A stretch of 64,000 nucleotides of DNA from NCBI RefSeq assembly GCF_015291885.1, contig NZ_CP036186.1, positions 1,257,001 through 1,321,000 of the forward strand, read 5' to 3'. Origin of the DNA: Stutzerimonas stutzeri. Its GTDB lineage: Bacteria > Pseudomonadota > Gammaproteobacteria > Pseudomonadales > Pseudomonadaceae. A model generated the notes under the pieces. The model did not search any database. It was not told the DNA's origin and worked only from the letters and a program-made list of their open reading frames with translations. How positions within the stretch are numbered: position 1 is the first letter of the stretch; every line of letters begins with the position of its first letter. A program made the translations under genes and the position numbers. Below, one piece after another: positions 1 to 9,900 of this stretch.

Positions 1-756
1 CTGCGCGAGTCCGGCTTTCGGCAGATGAAGGCATCGTCGCTCAAGGGCAAGCACGTGCAGACGCTGCTGGATCGCTGGCAAGGCGAAGGCCTGTCATCTG
101 GCACCATCAAGAATCGGCTCTCCCATCTGCGCTGGTGGGCCGAGAAGATCGGCAAGTCTGGCCTCCTGCCGGCGGACAACACGCAGCTTGGCGTGGCCGA
201 GCGCCGCTATGTGACCAACGTCAGCAAGGCCCGGAAACTGGGATCGGGGCTTGACCTAGTCACCGATGCCCACGTGCGCATGAGCCTTCAGCTACAGGCC
301 GTCTTCGGGTTGCGCCGGGAAGAGGCGATCAAGTTCCAGCCCAGCTATGCCGACCGCGGTGATCATCTCGCTCTGAAAGGCTCGTGGACGAAAGGAGGAA
401 GGGAACGCACCGTGCCGATCACCACGCCCGAGCAACGCGAGGTGCTCAAGGCGGCGCATCGTCTGGTGGGAGCCAGGTCATTGATCCCGGCACACAAAAA
501 CTACATCCAGCAACGGCACGTCTATGATGGTCAGTGCAAAGCGGCCGGGCTGAGCCACATGCACGGGCTACGTCATCAGTACGCGCAAAGCCGTTATGAA
601 GCTCTGACAGGGTGGAAAGCCCCTGCGGCAGGAGGACCGCAGCGTCAAGCACTGACCTTGGCTCAGCACCTGATCGACACCGCAGCTCGCGAGCGCATCA
701 GCAAAGAACTCGGCCACAACCGTATCGGAATCGTGTCGGTCTATTGCGGCCGATAG
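1..756 (+). CDS. Phage-type tyrosine integrase, 5' end outside the window
   Basis: The reading frame is open from base 1, so the first ATG at 25 is probably internal and the protein begins left of the window. The visible N-terminal part resembles the core-binding domain of integrases with the PF12834/PF12835 architecture. The C-terminal part has tyrosine recombinase landmarks: an Arg in a LRREEA context, the H-x-x-R box HGLRH, the later LGH, and the catalytic Tyr in VSVYCGR three residues from the end. It would cut and join att sites of a mobile element. It ends 5 bp before the stop of the converging Argonaute gene. Which element it belongs to cannot be decided here. Confidence 0.85.
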   Translation: MRESGFRQMKASSLKGKHVQTLLDRWQGEGLSSGTIKNRLSHLRWWAEKIGKSGLLPADNTQLGVAERRYVTNVSKARKLGSGLDLVTDAHVRMSLQLQAVFGLRREEAIKFQPSYADRGDHLALKGSWTKGGRERTVPITTPEQREVLKAAHRLVGARSLIPAHKNYIQQRHVYDGQCKAAGLSHMHGLRHQYAQSRYEALTGWKAPAAGGPQRQALTLAQHLIDTAARERISKELGHNRIGIVSVYCGR

Positions 757-760
757 TACT

Positions 761-2217
761 TTACATAAATAAGCGATACGCGTAGGCGTTTCCCGGCAGC
801 GTAGAGACATTGGCAATGGTTCTTGCCAGCCGTTGTGAATACCGAATCGTGACCGGAACTGGGTCGTACAGTGCATCGTTGTTCCAGTCCATCTTTGTCA
901 GAGCAAGTGCTTCGAATGCAGTCAGTTCGATCGGCCCGACGCCCGCGTACCGCACGATGTTGATCGGGCGCGGAATGCTTTTACCGCCTTGGTAATAGTC
1001 GCCGCGCGACGCGGCGCGGGGGGCATTGCCGGCAACCCAGACCAGCGCGGATTTGCCAGAACGTTGCAGCATGGCACCTCGCGGCACAGGGTAACCATCA
1101 GGCTCGCTTCTCCTCTCAGGCGTGGGATTACGGCTTTCCTGTAACCAAACGCCTCGCCATCCTGCATTGCTGGCCACCTCGACACACTCGACCTCCCGAA
1201 TAGCGGAGAGCGCATCCAAGGCACCTTCCAGCTCCTCTGGCTTGAACGATGTTGTCTTATGGACGACCAAGCGGCGAGGGAGCAAACCGCCGTTACGGCT
1301 TTGATACAGAGTCAGGCTCCGTGCAAGCACCGCCCGCATGTCGCTTCGGCTAAGAAAGGGGTTTCGTCGGGCTTCTTCGACATCCTTGACGGGGCGCGTG
1401 CCTCGAAGGCAACGAACTGCATGCCACCACCATCGGCGTCAAATACCTGCGAGCAGCAGGTCACATAATGCGCCTCTTGCGGATTGCCCCTCAGCGCATA
1501 GGCCAACCCGATGTATGCCGTATTCTCAGGCACGCCTTTCAATGGGGCCAACTTCCAAGGAATGCCGCCGGCCTTTACATAGAGCGCAATGGAAAGACGC
1601 CATGCTAATGATGCCTTGTAGCCGAACGTGAAGACCCGGTCATTGATGACCTGGGTGGGAATGCCGTGACCCGCGCCAATTGCCTTGAGCGCATCGTGCG
1701 CATCAAAACCAGGAGCGCGGAATGCGATCTGCCATGCATCCGGTAAATGCACCAACACGACATCGAAGTGGTCGCGTACCAATGCCAGCCGTTGCATCCC
1801 TGTACGCAATGCATGTATTAGACGAGCATGCGGCGGGCCTTCCGGCCCCAAAGACCCTATATCATCCGGCAGCTTGATGTGCGCCTCTCCGGTCTTGGCA
1901 GCGACCAGAGGAACATTGAATGTGTGTTCAAAGCCACGAAACGCTGGCACATACTGCTTTCGATCCGACGGCGCGTGGCTGGACCGCAGCGTATTGACCA
2001 ATGTGCGAAGGTTGTTCCACCCACCGGCCGGGCCCATCGTCGCAATACGGAGTTCAGGGGTGTAGGTTGGAAAAACCGAGCTACTGTAGGCACCGTGCTG
2101 AACAATCCCCCGCAAAGGATTCACGTCCAGCAAAGTATCTTCCGTATTGAAGGTCAGCAGAGGCTCTTCCAGCAAAGAGAAGGGCGGCAGTTTCGACGTA
2201 CCATAGGCCGTGTTCAT
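761..2217 (-). pseudogene. Short prokaryotic Argonaute (MID-PIWI), frameshifted
   Basis: Partner of the upstream SIR2-APAZ gene, whose stop it overlaps (ATGA at 2214-2217). Read from 2217, the frame gives about 284 normal MID/PIWI-like residues and then leaves the family sequence at a run of four G on the + strand (1391-1394, CCCC in the gene). One more C would join it to the second frame (ending at 761) as ...EARAPVKDVEEARRN.... That second frame contains the conserved PIWI tail, including RYAGVGPIEL and LTKMDWNNDALY. The joined protein would be about 485 residues, normal for short pAgos, which bind a guide and target but do not cleave. As written, translation stops about 190 residues early, so the gene is probably inactive unless the base is a sequencing error or the ribosome shifts -1. 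Confidence 0.87.
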
Positions 2218-4085
2218 CGCCCGCTCCGTTGAAAGTAATCATGGCCATGGCTGGGCCGGCTCCACGCAGTCACGGAAGACAGCCGAAACTCCGCATCCTG
2301 TCCTGGTCCGGAATCTTCTCTAAGGCCGATGGCTTTGACGACGCCATCATTACTGCCCGGCAAGAGCCTTGCCCATCCGGCAATGATCCGAGCCCATTCC
2401 TTGTTTCGTCGTCCTGCCCAGCGTTCACGCTGCCAGTCCATGACGGGATTTGCACGTTGTACGAATGATGCGACGTTGTCATTGGCCTCATCATGGTTCG
2501 CCCCATCACCGGCCTCCGCGCGAGGCAGTTCCACATAGGTGAAAGGCTCGAACGCACACCACCAGCGATCTGCCACACGATCCAGCCGAATCTGCACCCC
2601 TTCGCTGAAAGGGTAGTCGTGCCCCGCCACCTTTCCCGACAACGGTGTTGAATACGCTTGCCGGAGGCGCGACAACTTCTCATTGCGCGAAGCCACACGT
2701 TCCGGACTGTCCGTGGGCCGGCCGCATGCCACGATGATTGCATGCCCTTTGCGCCGCAAGCGTGGTAGCAGGGGCTTGCCTCTGCTAATGGCCCAAGTCA
2801 AGGCGTCGTAAAGCAACCCCAGCGCCCAGCTGTCAGTATCGGGATGAAGGTCGATGGTGCCAGCGATCTTTCCTCCGACAGGCGCGAAGGCCCTAAGCAA
2901 TTCCGCGTCGGAACCAAAGGCGGCAATTTCACGACCAATACTGGCTACAACGACCCTCGCTCGCGCTTCGCGAACCAGTTCCCGAGCGCGAACCGTTGTG
3001 ATGGCAACATTGATTTCAATACGACGGGCCTGTTGTGGCATAGACAGGACTGGGATCGCCGAACACTGCAATACCGGAAAGCTGCGCTGTTCCTGAGTAG
3101 GGAGTGGCAGCTCTGCCAGTATCTGGGTCGGACGAGAGTCCTGGACATGCTGCAACAGGACGGGCGGCAGGCTTATTCCGTCGATGATGTCTCCGGCCAA
3201 TTCATCGAACGTGGGGGACTCGACAAGCGCTGTTGTCACACCCGCCTGGACGGCCCTCTCAAGTAGGTTGCTGACGGCAGGCAGAACGGATCGGGCCGAA
3301 CGCGTTACCCAATAGATCCCTCCTGGAAAGGCATTCGGTTGCGCCAATGCCTCTGTCAGCGCGGCCATGACCGACTCGTCACGGCCGCTGTAGCCAACTA
3401 TCACCAGCCCGAAACGCGCGCAGGAGGCACCGAGAGCATTCCGCATCCGGACGTCCTGCTCTCTCAGTTCGTCGGTCGTGTTCTTCAGTTCAACCGACTG
3501 GAAGTCTCCATGCAGTTTGGCCAGAAATGGCCAGCGCGACTCACGCAGGCAACGTTCCGCGCGCTCCGCGTTGTCGATGGCGGCGGTCGTCATGCTTGCG
3601 CGTTCGTTGGCCGGCACCAACTGGTCAGTCAATGTAGTCGCTGTCTCGACCAACTGGTCGAAATTGGTTGTGAAGACACAGGGAATGCGGCGGGTCGTCA
3701 GAAGCGTCGCAAGTACGCGGTGGGCAAAGGACGGCGTCCCCATCGTGACCGCCTTCTCTATGTAGATACGGCGATCTTCTGCAGTCGGATATACCGCTTC
3801 AAAGGCCCTGGCGTACTCCGTCGGATCGTCTGGTGCTGGCAACTCCGAACGCGTGCTGAAGAACAGGTCGATGCGCTGCTGCCACAGTGGATCGTTGGCA
3901 TCCACTTCACGGAGGCTGATTTTGGACAACTGGCAAAATAGGCGCTTCTTGAAGTCTAGGATCATCGAATAACCGGTTGGAATGCCGGCTGCAGCGGAAG
4001 CCCCGGCACCGAGGAGCCAGGCAAACTGCTCAGGCCTCAAGCAGAAGGTGCTGGCAAATTGTGGTCCCGTCAGTGTCTTGATCAT
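2214..4085 (-). CDS. SIR2-APAZ effector of a short Argonaute defence system
   Basis: The N-terminal half (about residues 15-260) is a SIR2 fold: GAGAS at 26-30, TTNFDQ with N141 and D143, KLHG with the candidate catalytic H192, and GYSGRDES at 231-238. The C-terminal half matches the APAZ region, which in known systems pairs with the short Argonaute. Characterised SIR2-APAZ/pAgo (SPARSA-type) complexes deplete NAD+ when the guide-loaded Argonaute detects invading DNA and so stop the infected cell. All SIR2 motifs look intact. The stop overlaps the Argonaute start by 4 nt, so the two are translationally coupled. With the Argonaute frameshifted, this effector may lack its trigger. At 623 residues it is slightly longer than many relatives. 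Confidence 0.9.
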   Translation of the reverse strand: MIKTLTGPQFASTFCLRPEQFAWLLGAGASAAAGIPTGYSMILDFKKRLFCQLSKISLREVDANDPLWQQRIDLFFSTRSELPAPDDPTEYARAFEAVYPTAEDRRIYIEKAVTMGTPSFAHRVLATLLTTRRIPCVFTTNFDQLVETATTLTDQLVPANERASMTTAAIDNAERAERCLRESRWPFLAKLHGDFQSVELKNTTDELREQDVRMRNALGASCARFGLVIVGYSGRDESVMAALTEALAQPNAFPGGIYWVTRSARSVLPAVSNLLERAVQAGVTTALVESPTFDELAGDIIDGISLPPVLLQHVQDSRPTQILAELPLPTQEQRSFPVLQCSAIPVLSMPQQARRIEINVAITTVRARELVREARARVVVASIGREIAAFGSDAELLRAFAPVGGKIAGTIDLHPDTDSWALGLLYDALTWAISRGKPLLPRLRRKGHAIIVACGRPTDSPERVASRNEKLSRLRQAYSTPLSGKVAGHDYPFSEGVQIRLDRVADRWWCAFEPFTYVELPRAEAGDGANHDEANDNVASFVQRANPVMDWQRERWAGRRNKEWARIIAGWARLLPGSNDGVVKAIGLREDSGPGQDAEFRLSSVTAWSRPSHGHDYFQRSGR

Positions 4086-4117
4086 CGGAGCATCCTTGTT
4101 GGCTCTACTTCATGATT

Positions 4118-4204
4118 TCATCCGCTTGCAGAAGCTCTCCACAGCTCCGTTTCCCAGGCGACGTTCAGTGTGTTAAGTACCAGGTTCAAGTCTGGTTGAT
4201 CCAT
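4118..4204 (-). other. 28-codon ORF after the ATPase gene, possible truncated fifth operon gene
   Basis: An ATG lies 2 nt after the ATPase stop and is preceded by GAGG at a good distance. The 28-codon frame (begins MDQPDLNLVLNTLNVAW) stops 32 nt before the SIR2-APAZ start. The tight coupling suggests a real start of a further operon gene, cut off where the SIR2-Argonaute cassette begins. It may also be a chance ORF. I do not recognise a family. Confidence 0.3.
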
Positions 4205-5749
4205 TGCTATGACCTCAACACCTGTTCCAAGCGTTCAATTAGTCGCTTGGCCCGGCGCACCTCTTCCTCATAAAGCGGCGTAGCGCTACCGTGGGATGCC
4301 GGGTTTAGCACGCGTTCGGTCATTTCCAGCACGCGGTCAACGGCGTCCACAGCCTCCATCTTGGCCCAGCCATCATCGTCCAGCACTTTACGAAGCGCTA
4401 TGCGCTTCGACTTTAGAATGCCTTTGTCTTTTGGCTGAAGATTCGCATTGGCATCAAGATCGCTGTTATCAGCAGACAGAAGCAGTGTTCGATGTTCTTT
4501 GGGAATTCCCTTTAGCGCCCGTTCGTAAAGCGCTACAGGTATGCCTTCGAGAAGCTTCTTCCGTCCGGCGCGCAGGTTCTGTGTCAATGAAAGAAACGTT
4601 CCAGGGGGCAGCGCCTTGCCCTCCGCCCATTCACGATAACGTTTCGCAGTGTCTTCCGCTGCTTTGCGCAAGAACATCGCCGCCTCTTCAATATCATGGC
4701 CGTTGAGGTAATCCTCGGCTTTTTCAATATCGCCTTTTTCGCTCTTGGCTTCGATATTTTGTGCTGCGTTTCCCTGCAAACGCACAAACCTCCAATCAGC
4801 GTGACTGCCGCCGATGCGGCGGCGAAATTCACGGAAGAAACCCAGCTCGTGGGTCAGGATGATTTTCTGGTAGTTGGAAAAGGTGTCGGAAAGCAGAATG
4901 TCCACCACCTTCATACGGTTGCTCATATCCAAGCTCACCAGTAAGTCATCTAGCACCAAGAGTTTAAGATCGGAGTCGTGCAGATTGACCAGCGAGGCTG
5001 CGAAGCGGACGGACAGCGCCAGTTGGGTTAGCTTTGCTTCGTTCAAGAAGCTTTGAGGCCGCTTGATTTCTTCTCCATCAATCTGGATGCCAAAGGATAT
5101 TACTGGCTTTGTAAATGTGAATTTATTTTGGATGGTTCCCAAAGCTTGCGGCGCCGTTGTAACTCCGAGTTTCAAAATTACTTCTGCAGGGTCGTCACTG
5201 GAAAAGTGCTCGTCATAGAGCTGTTGGGCCTTCACGCTGATTGAGTCTACTATCTCAGGAAGAATGGCCGCAAAAGCTTCCGTTTTTCGCCTGAAACGAT
5301 CATAAGCATTTGTCCCTGCAACACCACTCAAGCCACGAGGGTTTGGCGTTTCAAGTTTTATGGCATCCCACATCTGCAAAGGGTTTCCACCACTGGTGGA
5401 AACACAGAACGGTAGAATTTCTTTCTCGAACAGCGGCCAGAGATCGAACTCTTCCGAGTTGCGAAAATGCGAGAAGCCGAAGAAGAAACGATAGGTGATG
5501 AAATCGCTGGCAAGATCGCCTTTCAGAATGGCAGGCTGGTTGAAGGTGCCGTGGTCGGCTTGGCTGATTCGGTAGGTGGTGTCGTTGCGAGTTGCGGTAT
5601 CGCGCAGGGTCAGAGCAATCTCGCCGGATTTGGGTGTCGTTTCTTTCTGCTCATGCAGGTTGAGTAGATTCTGCTGATTCGCAGGGTCGAAGTATTTAGT
5701 AATGCCGTTCTTGGGTTTGCGTGCACTCTGAAGAAAGGTGTAGAGAGCC

Positions 5750-5776
5750 GGCGGCGGCAAAAACTGAGTGCAACAC
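5750..5776 (+). repeat. Left terminal inverted repeat of the IS30 element
   Basis: The outer end begins GGCGGCGGCAAAAA and runs into the inner core CTGAGTGCAACAC. It matches the right repeat at 22 of 27 positions in inverted orientation. Confidence 0.88.
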
Positions 5777-5804
5777 CTGACCTTTCCGGTACGGTGCTGC
5801 CCCT

Positions 5805-6833
5805 ATGTCTTATACCGAACTCAGCGTTGAAGAGCGCGCCACCATTCAAATCGGTCGTACCCAAGGCTTCAGCCTGCGCAGGATTGCCTGCTTGATCAAC
5901 CGATCCCCTTCGACCATCAGCCGTGAGCTGCGCCGTAACCGAGGTGCTTGCGGTGGCTACTCGGCCCGCCTGGCCCAGCAGCAAATGCAGGCCCGCCGCC
6001 AGGTTTGTCGACCGATGCGAAAACTGTTGCCGGGTAGCGAGCGCTTCGAACTGGTGACCCATATGCTGCGTGAGCGTTTGTCTCCCGAGCAGATTGCCGG
6101 CAAGCTGCGCAGCATGAACATACCCAACCTGCGAGATGCCTACGTCTGTCGCGAGACGATCTACAACGCGATCTATGCCCTGCCAGTGGGTGAGCTGCGT
6201 AAGGAGCTGATCATCTGTCTGCGCCAAGGCAAGACGACGCGCCGGCCGCGCTCTGGTGGCGTGGATCGGCGCGGCCAGATCCCCGAGATGGTCAGTATTC
6301 ATGTGCGCCCGCCGGAGATTGAAGACAGGCTGATGCCGGGGCATTGGGAAGGCGACCTCATCAAGGGTAAGGCCAACGCCTCGTCCGTCGGTACGCTGGT
6401 GGAACGCACCAGTGGCTACCTGATGTTGGTGAAGATGAACGACGCGACGGCGACTTCGGCACTGGAAGGCTTCAGCGCCGCGCTCAATAGCATGCCGCTG
6501 GAGATGCGCAAGAGCATGACTTACGACCAGGGCCGGGAGATGGCGCGACACGCCGAGATCACCCAAAGAACCGGCGTGGCGATCTACTTCTGCGACCCGC
6601 ACAGCCCCTGGCAGCGCGGCAGCAACGAAAACATCAACGGCCTGATTCGCCAGTACTTGCCCAAGGGCACAGACCTGTCGGTACATAGCCAGGAGAAGCT
6701 GGACGCCATTGCGCTGCAACTGAACATGCGACCGCGCAAGCGCTTCGACTTCAAATGCCCCATCGAGGTGATGGGAGAGGTCATGCAAAATTCCATGGCA
6801 ATGCGGCATGATGCTCCGGCTTCAATTCAATAA
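5805..6833 (+). CDS. IS30-family transposase
   Basis: 342 residues, the usual family size. The N-terminus begins with the helix-turn-helix region LSVEERATIQIGRTQGFSLR, with the recognition stretch SPSTISRELRRN. The C-terminal half is a DDE integrase core: WEGDLIKG gives the first Asp, MTYDQGREM the second, and FCDPHSPWQRGSNENINGL contains the Glu. It moves the surrounding 1.1-kb element by copy-and-paste transposition. The gene is intact. It reads against the host operon, so it is more likely to stop host transcription than to drive downstream genes. Confidence 0.95.
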   Translation: MSYTELSVEERATIQIGRTQGFSLRRIACLINRSPSTISRELRRNRGACGGYSARLAQQQMQARRQVCRPMRKLLPGSERFELVTHMLRERLSPEQIAGKLRSMNIPNLRDAYVCRETIYNAIYALPVGELRKELIICLRQGKTTRRPRSGGVDRRGQIPEMVSIHVRPPEIEDRLMPGHWEGDLIKGKANASSVGTLVERTSGYLMLVKMNDATATSALEGFSAALNSMPLEMRKSMTYDQGREMARHAEITQRTGVAIYFCDPHSPWQRGSNENINGLIRQYLPKGTDLSVHSQEKLDAIALQLNMRPRKRFDFKCPIEVMGEVMQNSMAMRHDAPASIQ

Positions 6834-6835
6834 CC

Positions 6836-6862
6836 GTGTTGCACTCAGCTCCTGCAACCGCC
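6836..6862 (-). repeat. Right terminal inverted repeat of the IS30 element
   Basis: Read inward on the minus strand it begins GGCGGTTGCAGGAG and continues with CTGAGTGCAACAC. The inner 13 bases are identical to those of the left repeat. Confidence 0.88.
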
Positions 6863-6989
6863 GCCCAATACAGGGATGACTTGCCTGCGCCGTTTGCGCC
6901 ATAGACCAGCAGGTGGCGGCCTTCCAGCTTGAGCTGGAACTCACGGAAAGCCTTGAAGTTGGTGATGGCGATGTGATGCAGACGGGCCT

Positions 6990-9900
6990 TCATGCCTTAC
7001 CTTCCTCCTTGATGATGGCGAGTAGATCAGGGCTGTCGGCAGAAATACGCAGCAGGCGGTTGCGAATTTCGGATGTGGATGCGTTCAGCGTGCGGTAAAA
7101 CTGTGCGATGAAATCGCGCTGCTGTAATTCGGAACCGTCGGGGTTGAAGGCTGCGAGATGCGGCGCGAGATCGTCTAGGAACAGTAGCCCGCGCTCGGCC
7201 ATGTGCTCGCGGAAGTAGCACTCCATCACGCAAGCATCAATGAGGTCTTCTAGGAAACGAAGGCTGGCCGATGCATCTCCTGAACTTTCCACCTTTCCTG
7301 AAAGCAAAAGTGTGACGAGATCGGAGATCGTAGCAATATGTGACGGTGCAGGAAAAAAGATCGGCAGTTGCCCAACGGAGCGGGCTTGGATTTCCGAGAA
7401 TACGCGCTTTGTCGATTTAAACCTCTTTTTGTAGAGATAATTTAAGAGGGATGAATTCAGCACCGCCAAAAGGTATTTTAACGAGGCGGTTTGCCCTTCC
7501 CGCAAATTCACAACGACGAGAGTATTCAGCGCGAAGAACTGCTGATCGTCGAAGGCGAACATAAGGTTCTCCGACACGCGCCGAAAGAGGAGTTTCTCTG
7601 GTGTGAGAAAAATATCCTTCCTTTTACACGAGTGTATTCTGCTCTCGTCATGTTCGAGATAAACTCCGCTCCATCGAATAGCGTATTTTCCAATGTTGCG
7701 GCCGTCGAGCAATCGGTAGAAACAACCAGTAGGGTTTGTTGATCGGAGAGAAAGCTTCCTGTCGCCCTTCAATGCGATCGCTTGATTGATGTGACAGATA
7801 GAGTCGAGCGTTGGGAGTCCTCGCGAGAAAACCTCATCCATGATCTCGGCCGCATAGATTGTTATCGCGGCTTTGCGATTGGCGAGAAAAGAGTTTCTGG
7901 ACTTTGACGCGAGCACATTGGTTTCCGAGAGATCGTCTTCGACGATTGCGATACTGTGACTCTTGCTGGGTTGTTCCTTGCTGGCCACGAAGGTGATGTT
8001 CTCCACTACGGCGTTCTCAAACGGCAGCCGCGTGTATTGGACTATGCTTCTGAGTCGGTGATCTAGCAGTAGTCTGCGCGTTTCCTCGTAATAGTCCTGG
8101 GTAAGAATCGTGTTCGGAACGATGTAGGACATTGTTCCACCATCTTTCAGTAGCTCCATTCCAAGGTGAATAAAAAAAATGAACGTATTCGCTCTCCCGC
8201 CGGCTGTTTCATAGCGAGTTTTGAGTGCGGAGATGTAGTCGCTCGTCGCCCATTCTGTTTTTGATAGTTGGATATAGGGCGGGTTGGCGAGCACGACATC
8301 GAAGCCATCCGCAAGTGAACGACCAAACATCCAGTGCGGATCAAAGAAGTCAGAACTAGCCTGAGGATTAAACGGATCCCAGTCTGCAATGTGTTGGGCC
8401 TTCTTCGATGAGCCGAGGCTTTCCGCTAGAACCTTCCCAAGTTCTTCCCGTAATCCCTTGATCTTCATCTGAAGCGCGAGCTTTTGGTCGCGTCGCTGGA
8501 CACTGAAGTGACGGTGGTAAAGGTTTTCGATTTCGTCTTCGATTTCTATGATCCGCCCGGGAAGCAGCTCCAACTGATCCATCTCCGGCAATCCGATGAG
8601 GGTGTCGGCAGCAACGAACTTCGTCTCAAGGTTGGGCAGCGGGCGGATGCCGTGGTTTTCCCTTTTGTTGCGGTTGGTGCGCTGGTCGCAGATAAGGGAG
8701 ATGAAAAAGCGCAACTTGGAAATCTGGATGGCAATAGGCTGGATGTCCACGCCATAGAGGCAGTTCTCGATCAGATAGAGCTTGCGCCCGTAGTCGTCCT
8801 CGTTCTCGGCGAAGTCGCGTTCAATGGCCGCAATGGCCGCTTCACGCGCGGAGGAGTCGGGAATCTTTGCGGCGGCATCAATCTGGATTTGCTTCCAGCG
8901 TGAGTTGTCCGGATCGAGTCTGTGGATGATGTAAACCAGCTTGTGCAGTATCCCCATCGGGAAGGCACCAGAGCCGCAAGCAGGATCGAGAATCTTGCAG
9001 GTGTGGATGGCATTAAGCAGCTTGGCAATTTGCTTCTCATTGAAAGGGCGCGCTTGTTCGGTATAGGCGAAGAGGATGTCTAGGCCAGTCTTGGTGTCCT
9101 GCTCGCTCATACCCGCTTTGACAAGCGTTCCAGTGAGATAAGCCTTCAGCGACTCGTCCACCATGTATTCAACGATGGGACGCGGAGTGTAGAAGGAGCC
9201 TGTCTGCTTGCGAGCGGTGGTTTTGGTTTCCTCGTTGTAAGAAGCGAGCAGATTCTCAAAGACCTTGCCCAGCAGCTCAGGATCAAGGGCAATTTCTTGA
9301 TCGACCGGCGTGTTTTCGACAATGGTGAATTTATAGGCGTTTAGGATGTGAAGAAGGCCACGCACCTTCTCTTTCTTACGTTTTTTGTCGCCATAAGCGC
9401 CCGAAAGGTCTTCTTCGTGCTCACCGCCGAAGAAGAGGCGGTTCGGAATGGTTGGGCGCTTCTTCGCATTGCGTGAAAAGCCGTCAAGATAAAGTTTCTT
9501 GTTCGTTCCTTCCTCAATACGGTCTAGGCACTCGAAAAGACCGCCATTGAGAAATGGCACATCGGCGAAGTGTTCAAGTGCGCTATCAGGATCAAGGAAG
9601 TGATTTTCGTAACGGTAGAGGGTATCCACGCCGTAGGTAGCCCGGTTTTTCTGGAAACCTTCATCCTTTGCAAAGGCGCGAAATGGCTGGCCCTTGGTGT
9701 CCTTGCCCATGCGCTGATTGAGCGTAGCAAAGAAAAGGTTTTGCAGGATGGCCTCGTTATAAGTAGAGGCCCCGGGCGAAAGGTCTTTGAGAATCTTCTT
9801 CAGTTCATCCTCGACAAAAAGCTTGTCGGGAACAAGGCTCTTCTCCTTGAGGAACCAGCAGAAAATGAGACGGGTAAGCAATCGGATCAGGCCGGTGGCA

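Larger units (their letters stand above)
5750..6862 (+). mobile_element. IS30-family insertion sequence, 1113 bp, complete
   Basis: One transposase gene is flanked by 27-bp imperfect inverted repeats (5750-5776 and 6836-6862, 22 of 27 matching, perfect over the inner 13: CTGAGTGCAACAC). GCC directly flanks both sides (5747-5749 and 6863-6865), a 3-bp target duplication typical in size for the IS30 family. Removing the element with one GCC restores the interrupted ATPase frame exactly, which fixes both ends. The intact transposase and clean duplication suggest a fairly recent insertion. Confidence 0.93.
4207..6993 (-). pseudogene. ABC/RecF-type AAA ATPase with possible HEPN-like tail, split by an IS30 element
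   Basis: The N-terminal piece (6993 to 6863) carries the Walker A box GANGAGKSS at residues 32-40. The C-terminal piece (5749 to 4207) carries the signature-like region LNEAKLTQLALSVRFAASL and Walker B/D-loop LLVLDDLLVSLD. Removing bases 5750-6862 plus one GCC copy gives a continuous 556-codon frame reading GKSSLYWALYTFLQS across the junction. The last ~150 residues are helical and contain R-VLNPAS-H, an R-x6-H spacing as in HEPN RNases, reminiscent of the ATPase-HEPN layout of PrrC/RloC anticodon nucleases; that part is inference. The start overlaps the methylase stop (ATGA at 6990-6993). The visible A+T content is higher than in the helicase gene. Confidence 0.88.

Noticed and set aside
1380..1400. 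Confident programmed -1 frameshift in the Argonaute gene
   Set aside because: The short C run is a weak slippery site, with no X-XXY-YYZ heptamer and no clear stimulatory hairpin; a simple deletion is more likely.
5610..6809. Long minus-strand open frame across the IS30 element
   Set aside because: It is antisense to the transposase, which has clear DDE motifs, and it has no family-like sequence.
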